Assembly: GCA_030041045.1 (NCBI GenBank)
Contig: JASHOQ010000131.1
Location: 1-64,000 of the forward strand
Origin: Acidobacteriaceae bacterium
GTDB taxonomy: Bacteria; Acidobacteriota; Terriglobia; Terriglobales; Acidobacteriaceae
DNA: 64,000 nt
Direction of reading: 5' to 3'
Positions 55,162 to 62,701 of the stretch are shown piece by piece; within the stretch, counting starts at the first letter, position 1; each line of letters opens with the position of its first letter. A program made the position numbers and the translations under genes. The notes under the pieces are model-generated. The model ran no database searches. It saw nothing but the letters and a program-made list of their open reading frames with translations, and had not been told where the DNA came from.

Positions 55162-56730
55162 TTAGTTTTCCGCGCCCTCGGCAGCCGGCACTGCGTTCTC
55201 CGTTTTCACTTCCAGGCCCAGCGGATCGTTGTCGCGATCGGTGACCTCGGCCAGCGCGGCCAGCCTGGCTGCGAGCTCCGGCGTCCAGCAATTCTCCGGC
55301 GCGCGCCAGCTCCAATTGCCCTCGGGAATGGCAGGCGTGTTCATGCGCGCCTCCGGTCCCAGCTCCAGCAGATCCTGCGCGGGAACCACGGCGATCTGCG
55401 CCACGCTCGCCTCCACGGCGCGGATCAGCGGCCACGCCGGCCGCTCGCATTCCGGACCCACGAGCGCTTCGGCGGCCTTGCGTTCCGCGTCGCTCGCGCG
55501 CTGCCACCAGCCGGGCGTGGTGTCGTTGTCGTGTGTGCCGGTGTAAGCGATGGTCGCGGGAACATACTGGTGCGGAAGGTGCGTGTGCGCGCCGCGGCTG
55601 CCGAATCCGAATTGAATCACTTTCATGCCCGGTATTTTCAGTTCCTGGCGCAAGGTCTCCACTTCAGGCGTAATCATTCCCAGGTCTTCGGCAACCAGCG
55701 GCAGCGGGCCCAGCGCCGCCTCCAGCGTGCGGAACAGCTCCAGCCCCGGCGCCTTCACCCATTCGCCGTTGACCGCGGTCTCTTCCTCGGCCGGAATCGC
55801 CCAGTACGCCTCAAAGCCGCGGAAGTGATCGAGACGCACAATGTCGTACAGCTCCACCGCGCGCCGGATGCGCTCCACCCACCAGTCGAAGCCGCGCATC
55901 GCGAGCACATTCCACCGGTACAGCGGATTGCCCCAGCGTTGCCCGGTCGCGGAAAAATAGTCGGGGGGAACGCCGGCCACGCGCTCCGGCCTGAAATCCT
56001 TGTCCAGCTCGAACAGTCCCGGATGCACCCACACGTCGGCCGAATCCATATTCACGAAAATGGCCACGTCGCCGAGAATGCGGATGGCATGCCGCGCGGC
56101 CGCCTCGCGCAGGTTCGCCCACTGCTGCGCAAAGGCGAACTGCAGCGCCTGCTCTGCGGCGAGCGCGCGGCTGCTGTTGTCATAAAGCGCCTCAAGCGCC
56201 TGCGGATCGCGCCGCTTGAGCGGCTCCGGCCATTCGCTCCACGCGCCCGTCTTGAACTGCCGGCGCAGCTCGGCGTAGAGCGCGTAATCGTTCAGCCACG
56301 AAGCCTGCGCGCGGCAGAAGGACTCAAACTGCTTCCACTGTTCGGCGAGCGCCGCATCGCTCATGCCGCGTTCGAGAAAGTTTTGCGCGGCCTCGTACAG
56401 CAGCGGCAGCTTGCGCTCTTCCACGGCGAGAAAATCCACATTGCCCGCTCGCCCGGCCAGACCGGCGATGCGTTCAGGCTCGATCCAGCCCCAGTCGGCT
56501 AGAAACTCGAGACTGATGAGGAGCGGATTGCCCGCAAACGCCGACGAGCCCGCGTAGGGTGAATTTCCAAAGCCGGTGGGCGCAAGCGGCAGCACCTGCC
56601 ATACATGCTGTTTGGCCGCCGCCAGAAAGGCCACAAACTCGTGCGCCGCCGGGCCCAGATCGCCGATGCCGCCATACGAGGCCAGCGAGCTTACATGGAA
56701 AAGAACCCCGGATGAACGCTCGAATTCCAT
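55162..56730 (-). CDS. malQ: 4-alpha-glucanotransferase (amylomaltase, GH77)
   Basis: Transfers alpha-1,4-glucan segments in maltodextrin/glycogen metabolism in the cytosol. The 522-residue protein has the GH77 signatures SSGVLFHVSSLASYGGIGDL, WQVLPLAPTGFGNSPYAGSS and IRILGDVAIFVNMDSADVW. The nucleophile Asp is in DIVRLDHFRGFEAYW and the acid/base Glu in LVAEDLGMITPEVETLR, with the second Asp in TIAYTGTHDNDTTPGWW. ATG at 56730 follows GGGGAGAGG; an ATG at 56757 is also in frame. It diverges from the GH2 gene, sharing a 130-bp promoter region. Confidence 0.96.
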   Translation of the reverse strand: MEFERSSGVLFHVSSLASYGGIGDLGPAAHEFVAFLAAAKQHVWQVLPLAPTGFGNSPYAGSSAFAGNPLLISLEFLADWGWIEPERIAGLAGRAGNVDFLAVEERKLPLLYEAAQNFLERGMSDAALAEQWKQFESFCRAQASWLNDYALYAELRRQFKTGAWSEWPEPLKRRDPQALEALYDNSSRALAAEQALQFAFAQQWANLREAAARHAIRILGDVAIFVNMDSADVWVHPGLFELDKDFRPERVAGVPPDYFSATGQRWGNPLYRWNVLAMRGFDWWVERIRRAVELYDIVRLDHFRGFEAYWAIPAEEETAVNGEWVKAPGLELFRTLEAALGPLPLVAEDLGMITPEVETLRQELKIPGMKVIQFGFGSRGAHTHLPHQYVPATIAYTGTHDNDTTPGWWQRASDAERKAAEALVGPECERPAWPLIRAVEASVAQIAVVPAQDLLELGPEARMNTPAIPEGNWSWRAPENCWTPELAARLAALAEVTDRDNDPLGLEVKTENAVPAAEGAEN

Positions 56731-56776
56731 TCCTCTCCCCGTCTGCCCTGCGACCATCCCTGGCGCGCTGCGACCC

Positions 56777-56805
56777 TTGAGTCACTATAATTGACCCGCT
56801 ATAAT
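56777..56805 (+). promoter_or_regulatory. Promoter of the GH2 gene
   Basis: TTGAGT at 56777-56782 and a perfect TATAAT at 56800-56805 are separated by 17 bases. Transcription would begin near 56812, about 49 bases before the TTG start of the GH2 gene. Confidence 0.65.
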
Positions 56806-56860
56806 CCCTGCGTCCGGCGCGTACGGTCGCGAACTTGACAGAAGGCCCAGGTGTCCGCCT

Positions 56861-59551
56861 TTGAAGAATTTTTCCCGTTCTTGGTTTGCCGTTCTATTGG
56901 CAGGGGCATCGGCCTTCGTGTGCGCAGCGCCCGCCGTGGCTGCGCCCGCCGCGTCTCTGCCCGTTCCGTTCACCCTCGCCTCCGGCTGGCAGATGCAGGA
57001 TGCCGCCAAGGTGGCGTACCCGGCCGCGCAGGTGGCGTTGCCCGGTTTCGATACCAGTGGCTGGTACGCGGCCACGGTGCCGGGAACGGTTCTCACCACG
57101 CTGGTCAACAATCATGTATATCCCGAGCCGCTCTACGGCGAAAACGACCGGCCCGAGATCATTCCCGACACCCTCGCCCAAACCTCCTGGTGGTACCGGA
57201 CTACGGTTCTGGTGCCGAAGGCCTACAAGCATCGCCGCGTTTGGCTCAACTTCGACGGCATCAATTTTTCTGCCGACGTGTGGGTCGACGGCATCCAGGT
57301 GGGCTCCATCCACGGCGCCTTCATTCGCGGCATCTTCGACATTACCGCGCAGGCCGAGCCGGGCAAGCAGGCTGTCATCGCGGTGCTCGTCTCGCCGCAA
57401 CCGCATCCCGGCATTCCCCACGAGCACACGCTGCGCGCCGGCATCGGAGCCAACGGCGGCATCAGCGCCATCGACGGTCCCACGTTTCTCTGCACCCTGG
57501 GCTGGGACTGGATTCCCGCCATCCACGATCGCGATTCCGGCATCTGGCAGAAGGTGTTCCTGTCGGCGTCCGGCCCCGTGCTGGTCAAGGATCCGCTGGT
57601 CACCACCGATCTTCCCTTGCCGAAAACGGATTCCTCCGACGTCACAGTAGAAGCGACCGTCGAGAACGTAACCGACAAGCCGCAGAAAGGCGTGCTCGAA
57701 GGGACGATCGAGAACATCACCTTCTCACAGCCGGTCACGCTTGCCGCCCACGCCAAGCAGCTCGTCAAGTTCTCGCCCCAATCCACGCCCGCGCTGCACA
57801 TCCTCAATCCGCGCCTGTGGTGGCCCAACGGGTACGGACCGCAGAATCTCTATTCCCTGCATCTCGATTTCAAGCGCGACAACGAAATCTCCGACGCCCA
57901 CGATCTCGAATTCGGCATCCGCAAAATCACTTACGATGTTCCCGGCACAGACACGCTCACCATTTCCGTGAATGGCGTTCCCGTTTTCATCCGCGGCGGC
58001 GACTGGGGTCTGGATGAAGCCCTCAAGCGCATCCCCCGCGAGCGGCTGGAAACGGAAATCCGCCTGCACCAGCTCGCTCACCTGAACATGATTCGCAACT
58101 GGGTGGGCCAGAGCACCAGCCAAGACTTCTACGAGCTCTGCGACCAATACGGCATCATGGTGTGGGACGAATTCTTCCAGCCCAACCCCAGCGACGGCCC
58201 CGATCCCGACGATCTCGATACCTACATCGGCAACGTGCGCGACAAGATTCTCCGCTTCCGCAACCATCCCTCCATCGTGCTTTGGTGCGCGCGCAACGAG
58301 GGCTACCCGCCGCCGGAGATCGACGCCGCGCTGCGCAAGCTGCTGGCCGAGCTCGAGCCTACGCGCCGTTACCAGCCCAGCTCCACCGAGGGCGGAGGCG
58401 TGCGCTCGCACGGCCCCTACTGGTGGCGCCCGCCGCGCGACTTCTATGTTGTAACCGACGATTACTTCAAGACCGAAACCGGCAGCGTCTCCGTGCCCAC
58501 GCTCGAATCCATCCACGGCATGATGCCGAAGAAGGACTGGGAGACGATCAACGACGACTGGGCCGAGCACGACCTGGCGCGCGGAAACTCCGCCTCACAG
58601 GATTATCGCGAGGAGATTGCCGGCCGCTATGGGCCCATCCGCAACCTGGCCGACTTTGTGCGCAAAGCGCAGATGGCCAACTACGAGGCTTTCCGCGCCA
58701 TGTACGAGGGGCGCAATGCGCTGCTCTTCCATCCCACCACCGCCATCCTCACCTGGATGAGCAATCCCGCGCAGCCGAGCTTTGTGTGGCAGATCTATCA
58801 CTACGATCTCGAGCCCATGTCCTCGTACTTCGCCGTGATGCATGCGTCGGAGCTCGAACACATCCAGCTCAATGAAGCCGACGGCCACGTGCAGGTGATC
58901 AACAACCTGCCGCAGGCGCTCAACGGCGCCATGGCCAGCGTGGCCGTTTACTCGCTTGACGGCGAGCGCGTGAGCGAGAAGGACACGCTGGTGACCGCGG
59001 CGCCCGACGTGGCCACCGATCTCGGCGAGCTCGAGCTGCCGGACAGCGTGACCACGGTCTATTTCGTCAAGCTGGAGCTGCGCGACTCGGCCGGCCGGCT
59101 GCTTTCCAGCAACTTCTATTGGCGCGGCGTGCCCTGGAACCCGGACGATCTCACTCTGCTCAACAAGCTGCCCAGGGTGGCGCTCACCGCGCAGATGGAG
59201 CGCAAAGACGCCGGCGGCAAATGCTTGCTCACCGTCACCCTGCATAATCCCACGCAGAGCATCGCGCTCATGGCGCACCTGCAATTGCGCCGCAAATCGG
59301 GTGAGCGCGTGCTGCCCGTGTTCTACAGCGATAACTACATCTCTCTTGCTCCCGGCGAATCGCGCGCCGTCACCATCGAGGCGGCGCTCGATGACTTGCA
59401 CGGCGAAGACGCGCTTCTGGTCTTCGATGGATGGAACACGACCGTCGAGCCGGCTTCGTTTGTGGGCGTCTCCGTTGCGCCCAACCGCGAAGCGCAGCCG
59501 GAAGACTCGCCCGCAACCGGCTTGCCGTTTCAGACTGCCGGATTGCGTTGA
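56861..59551 (+). CDS. Exported glycoside hydrolase family 2 protein (beta-mannosidase/exo-glucosaminidase-like)
   Basis: An 896-residue exported enzyme. It starts with TTG at 56861 (AGGTG seven bases upstream) and a signal peptide ending near AVAAPAA. A sugar-binding domain (VWLNFDGINFSADVWVDGIQ; GWDWIPAIHDRDSGIWQKVF), an immunoglobulin-like domain and a TIM barrel follow. The probable acid/base is Glu480 (IVLWCARNEGYPPPEID) and the nucleophile Glu549 (VPTLESIHGM). The layout resembles GH2 beta-mannosidases and exo-beta-D-glucosaminidases; the RGGDWGLDEALKR segment supports the latter group. Two more beta domains make up the C-terminus. It lies beside malQ, but nothing shows co-regulation. 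Confidence 0.9.
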   Translation: MKNFSRSWFAVLLAGASAFVCAAPAVAAPAASLPVPFTLASGWQMQDAAKVAYPAAQVALPGFDTSGWYAATVPGTVLTTLVNNHVYPEPLYGENDRPEIIPDTLAQTSWWYRTTVLVPKAYKHRRVWLNFDGINFSADVWVDGIQVGSIHGAFIRGIFDITAQAEPGKQAVIAVLVSPQPHPGIPHEHTLRAGIGANGGISAIDGPTFLCTLGWDWIPAIHDRDSGIWQKVFLSASGPVLVKDPLVTTDLPLPKTDSSDVTVEATVENVTDKPQKGVLEGTIENITFSQPVTLAAHAKQLVKFSPQSTPALHILNPRLWWPNGYGPQNLYSLHLDFKRDNEISDAHDLEFGIRKITYDVPGTDTLTISVNGVPVFIRGGDWGLDEALKRIPRERLETEIRLHQLAHLNMIRNWVGQSTSQDFYELCDQYGIMVWDEFFQPNPSDGPDPDDLDTYIGNVRDKILRFRNHPSIVLWCARNEGYPPPEIDAALRKLLAELEPTRRYQPSSTEGGGVRSHGPYWWRPPRDFYVVTDDYFKTETGSVSVPTLESIHGMMPKKDWETINDDWAEHDLARGNSASQDYREEIAGRYGPIRNLADFVRKAQMANYEAFRAMYEGRNALLFHPTTAILTWMSNPAQPSFVWQIYHYDLEPMSSYFAVMHASELEHIQLNEADGHVQVINNLPQALNGAMASVAVYSLDGERVSEKDTLVTAAPDVATDLGELELPDSVTTVYFVKLELRDSAGRLLSSNFYWRGVPWNPDDLTLLNKLPRVALTAQMERKDAGGKCLLTVTLHNPTQSIALMAHLQLRRKSGERVLPVFYSDNYISLAPGESRAVTIEAALDDLHGEDALLVFDGWNTTVEPASFVGVSVAPNREAQPEDSPATGLPFQTAGLR

Positions 59552-59599
59552 TTCCCGGAAACTGCGGCGAGAGGGAAACGAACCGCCTCGTCGCGCAAA

Positions 59600-59630
59600 A
59601 AGGCCCGCAACGGAGTCCGCTGCGGGCCTT
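59600..59630 (-). terminator. Rho-independent terminator for the PpiD-like gene
   Basis: AAGGCCCGCA (59600-59609) pairs perfectly with TGCGGGCCTT (59621-59630) around an 11-base loop. On the minus strand the stem is followed by TTTTT, as expected for a terminator of the leftward gene ending at 59656. The GH2 gene converges from the other side, but a T-run on that side is short. Confidence 0.85.
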
Positions 59631-59655
59631 CCTGTGCTCCGAGGTCCCTGCACCT

Positions 59656-61629
59656 TTACATGCCGGGCAACTGCGGCCCCTGGTTCTTGGCATTCATGCG
59701 GATGAGGTTGTGCTTCTTGTAGTCGTCTATCACGCTGCTCATGAAAATGTTGAAGGCGTCGGTGCGGCGCTCGTCCAGAATCTGGTCGCGGGTCTGGTCG
59801 AAATTCTTCTGGATCTCGTCTTCGCTCGGTTCCTGCTTGTCATCGATCTTGACCACAATGCCGTTGTGCTCGGCGCTGAGGGGTCCCACGATGGCGCCCA
59901 CATTCATGTTGAAAAGCTGCGGCGCCACCTGGCCCACATCGCCCAGGTCCGGCACCTGACCGGCGGGCGTCACCAGATCGCTGGTCTTCACCGTGGCGCC
60001 TTCTTCCTTGGCCGCTTTGGCCAGATCGTTGTCCGCTTTCGCCTTGTCGGCCAGCTCCTGGGTCTTCTGGTTCAGCAGCGCCGGCAGCTTCTCGTTGCGG
60101 TAGTCGTCCAGCACGTGCGATTTCCAGTCAGCGAACGCGGGCGCGTGCGCCGGCTGGATGCCCGTCACCTGGAACACGGCGTAGCCCTCGCCCGTGGCTG
60201 CAAACTGCGGCGGATCGCCCTGCTTGGCCGCAAAGGCCTTGGTCAGCAGTTCGGTGCTCGAGGGCAGCGCGGCAATCACGCCGTTGCGCTCGACCGGCGG
60301 CGTGGTCACCACTTCAAGATGATGCGCGGCCGCCGCTTTCTCCAGCCCCTCCTTATCCGCTTCCGAGGTGAGCGTCCGCGCGTAGTTTTCCTGCGCCTGC
60401 GCTGAGGCTTCACGCACCAGCGCCGCTTGAATCTGGGGCAGCACTTCATTCAGCGGCTGCGTGTGCGCCTCCTGCCGGTCTTCCACCTGCACCACGTGGT
60501 AGCCGAACTGGCTCTTCACAATTGCAATGTCGCCGATCTTCTGCGTGAAGATGGCGTTGTCGAATTCCGGCACCATGCGCCCCGGTTGCGCCCATCCCAG
60601 TTCGCCGCCGGAGTCTTTGCTGCCGGGGTCGTCGGAATACTTCTTTGCCAGGTCGGTCCAGCTTCCTCCGGCTTGGAGCTGCTTCAGAACGTCTTCCGCC
60701 TTGGCCCTGGCTGCGGCATCGGTCTTGGCATCGGCGCCGGGAGCCAATTTGATGAGGATGTGCCGCGACTTGGCCTGCTTGGGAACCTGGTAGTCGGATT
60801 GATGATCGTTGTAGTACTGCTGAATCTGCTGCTGCGTAGGCTGCGGCAGCCCGCCGGGAAGATCGTTGGGCGTGAAGGCGAAGTAACTAATCTTGCGCGC
60901 CTCCGGCACCGCGCGGGCGTAGCGCGCGGCGTTCTGCTTGAAAAATGCCTCCAGGTCGCTGTCGGAAGGATTGATGGTTTTGAGCAGGTCGGCCGAGGAA
61001 ATCACCGCGTAATCGAACTTGATCTTGACGTTCTGCTTGCGATAGCTGTCGCGCACATCCTGCGGGCTCACGGTCACGCCCGCGGTAATCATCGATTGCA
61101 GGCGCCGGATGACGATGTCCTTGCGCACGTTTTCTTCAAATTCCGCCACCGACATGTTCAGCCGCTGCGAGATGAGATTGGCATAGGCGTCCTCGCCGAT
61201 GAATTTGCCGTCGGGGAAAAGCACCTGGCCGGTGGGACCGCTCTGCAGATACTGGCGCACATCGTCATTGCCGGCGCGGATGCCAAGCTTTTGCGCCACT
61301 TGCAGCAGCACCGCTTGCTCCACCATTTGCTGGCCCACCCGCCCTTCGTAGAGCTTCACGATAAAGTCATTGTTTGCGTACTGCGGATTCTGCTGCATCA
61401 GCTCCTGGCGCGTCATCTGTTCCACGCGCGCCTCGCTCACCGTGTCGCCCGAGGAAAACCAGCGGCTGTACCAGTGTGGATAAACCACCGCGTAGGTGTC
61501 GGGCGCAGAGGCACCCAGGCCGGTGAGGCCGGGGATCAGGTAAATCACCATGCCCACCGAGGCGGCGCCGATGACGACGATGAAAAGCGCCTTGGTCAGG
61601 CGATTATCTGTTTGCAGAAAACGAATCAT
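59656..61629 (-). CDS. PpiD/SurA-like periplasmic peptidyl-prolyl isomerase
   Basis: A 657-residue membrane-anchored periplasmic foldase. Residues ~12-34 form one helix (KALFIVVIGAASVGMVIYLI), after which the protein is outside the membrane. A SurA/PpiD-type N-domain (QQMVEQAVLLQVAQKLGIRA; FIGEDAYANLISQRLNMSVA) precedes a parvulin domain (AKSRHILIKLAPGADAKTDA; WTDLAKKYSDDPGSKDSGGE; KSQFGYHVVQVEDRQ) and a second parvulin-like, probably inactive, part (GPLSAEHNGIVVKIDDKQEP). Length fits PpiD (~620). It helps fold outer-membrane or secreted proteins, fitting the many exported proteins around. A strong terminator follows it. Confidence 0.93.
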   Translation of the reverse strand: MIRFLQTDNRLTKALFIVVIGAASVGMVIYLIPGLTGLGASAPDTYAVVYPHWYSRWFSSGDTVSEARVEQMTRQELMQQNPQYANNDFIVKLYEGRVGQQMVEQAVLLQVAQKLGIRAGNDDVRQYLQSGPTGQVLFPDGKFIGEDAYANLISQRLNMSVAEFEENVRKDIVIRRLQSMITAGVTVSPQDVRDSYRKQNVKIKFDYAVISSADLLKTINPSDSDLEAFFKQNAARYARAVPEARKISYFAFTPNDLPGGLPQPTQQQIQQYYNDHQSDYQVPKQAKSRHILIKLAPGADAKTDAAARAKAEDVLKQLQAGGSWTDLAKKYSDDPGSKDSGGELGWAQPGRMVPEFDNAIFTQKIGDIAIVKSQFGYHVVQVEDRQEAHTQPLNEVLPQIQAALVREASAQAQENYARTLTSEADKEGLEKAAAAHHLEVVTTPPVERNGVIAALPSSTELLTKAFAAKQGDPPQFAATGEGYAVFQVTGIQPAHAPAFADWKSHVLDDYRNEKLPALLNQKTQELADKAKADNDLAKAAKEEGATVKTSDLVTPAGQVPDLGDVGQVAPQLFNMNVGAIVGPLSAEHNGIVVKIDDKQEPSEDEIQKNFDQTRDQILDERRTDAFNIFMSSVIDDYKKHNLIRMNAKNQGPQLPGM

Positions 61630-61945
61630 GGATGGATCGGGACCTTCAACTCTCTACGCGGCGGCAGGGGAGGAGGCGTCCTGGAATTCCGCGCCCGCGA
61701 ACCAACCGGGGCGCGCCCTGCGACGCGCAATTCGCGCTCGATGCGGCAGCTTCATTATAGCGGAGCGCCGTCGGCGCCCGAATTCGCGGGATCGCATCCC
61801 GTGGGGATGCTGCGAAAACAGCCGGGGATGAAGCGTCTCGTCCGTCCATGCGGACGACATGCGGAATCCTGGGAAATTGCCATCAAAATCGCCCCCAGCC
61901 CCGATGGGGGCGACGGATCCCAGTCCGCGGGCCGAACGAACCGGG
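61630..61945. other. Gap upstream of the PpiD-like gene with promoter and repeat palindromes
   Basis: No gene is seen. On the minus strand TATAAT at 61759-61754 is a perfect -10, without a good -35, and would give a leader of about 120 bases for the PpiD-like gene. To its right are palindromes of the kind seen at 47760 and 17760 (GCATCCCGTGGGGATGC at 61796; GTCCGTCCATGCGGACGAC near 61841; CCCCAGCCCCGATGGGGGCG near 61892). Confidence 0.5.
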
Positions 61946-62473
61946 CTATTCATCCCCCGCTGCACCCAGAAAGGACCGGGCGCCGACGGCGATCGGCAGC
62001 CCAATCAGAAACATCTGCATAATCATCCCTCGCAGAAGTTCTGAAGCCGTGAAAGGCCCCACCCGGGGCAGCGCCGAATGCGGCAAGACCACCAGGCTCA
62101 TGAACAGGAACACCGTCATTCCGTAGTAAGCTGCGGCGACAAGGAAATGCTTTCTGAGGAAGGTGAGCTTCAGGCTCGCCAGGCAGTAGACCGCTGCCGC
62201 CGTAAACGCGATGAGGAAGTGCAGCGCGAGGCCAAGGGTCCAGATGGCAGCGCCGCCCTGAAAGGCCTTCATGCCCAGCAGTCCGCACGCAATGCCGAGC
62301 GGCATGCGCCGGCCATACGTAATAAAGGCCGAAGTAGCATCGATGATTCCGGCCCCAGCCCCGCCGGCTGCGATGGCCAGAGCCAGTCGTGGTCCCAGTC
62401 TTGGTCCCAGTCTTGGCCCCAGTCTTGGCCCCAATCTTGTTCGTTGCGCAGGGCTGGCGGCGGAGGAATTCAT
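61946..62473 (-). CDS. Unknown integral membrane protein with N-terminal RLGP repeats
   Basis: A 175-residue membrane protein. Residues 14-30 are four copies of Arg-Leu-Gly-Pro, encoded by a 12-bp tandem repeat. Four hydrophobic segments follow (LALAIAAGGAGAGIIDATSA; AAIWTLGLALHFLIAFTAAA; HFLVAAAYYGMTVFLFMSLV; MIMQMFLIGLPIAVGARSFL). The GIIDATSAFITYGRRMPLGI region suggests a conserved small membrane family whose function I cannot name. ATG at 62473 has GGAG five bases before it. It lies between the PpiD-like gene and the BON gene, all on the minus strand, but a terminator separates it from the latter. Confidence 0.75.
   Translation of the reverse strand: MNSSAASPAQRTRLGPRLGPRLGPRLGPRLALAIAAGGAGAGIIDATSAFITYGRRMPLGIACGLLGMKAFQGGAAIWTLGLALHFLIAFTAAAVYCLASLKLTFLRKHFLVAAAYYGMTVFLFMSLVVLPHSALPRVGPFTASELLRGMIMQMFLIGLPIAVGARSFLGAAGDE
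62383..62442. repeat. 12-bp tandem repeat in the membrane protein gene
   Basis: Five copies of a 12-bp unit (TGGTCCCAGTCT / TGGCCCCAGTCT, last one CCAATCTTGTTC diverged) are in frame and encode Arg-Leu-Gly-Pro repeats just before the first membrane helix. Because the unit is a multiple of three, copy number can change without a frameshift. Confidence 0.9.
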
Positions 62474-62652
62474 CCCATCTCCTCGGCAGCAACACTCTCA
62501 ACCCGCAGACACACGAAAACCGGCCCTGAGCGCATGGCGCCATTCTCGCACCGCCCAGGGAAATTCTGCAGGAGGAAAGTGACGAACAGAAGCCCGGCAG
62601 GTGCGAGTAGTCCGCAATTCCTTGGCTCAGGAATCCCACGCGCAAAAAGAGC

Positions 62653-62675
62653 GGGCGCCCCAGAATCGGGCGCCC
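62653..62675 (-). terminator. Rho-independent terminator after the BON-domain gene
   Basis: GGGCGCCC (62653-62660) and GGGCGCCC (62668-62675), each self-complementary, form a stem around CAGAATC. On the minus strand it is followed by GCTCTTTTTG. It stands 27 bases beyond the stop codon of the BON-domain gene. Confidence 0.8.
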
Positions 62676-62701
62676 GGATTTCTTGCTGCTTCTGAAGAAG
62701 C

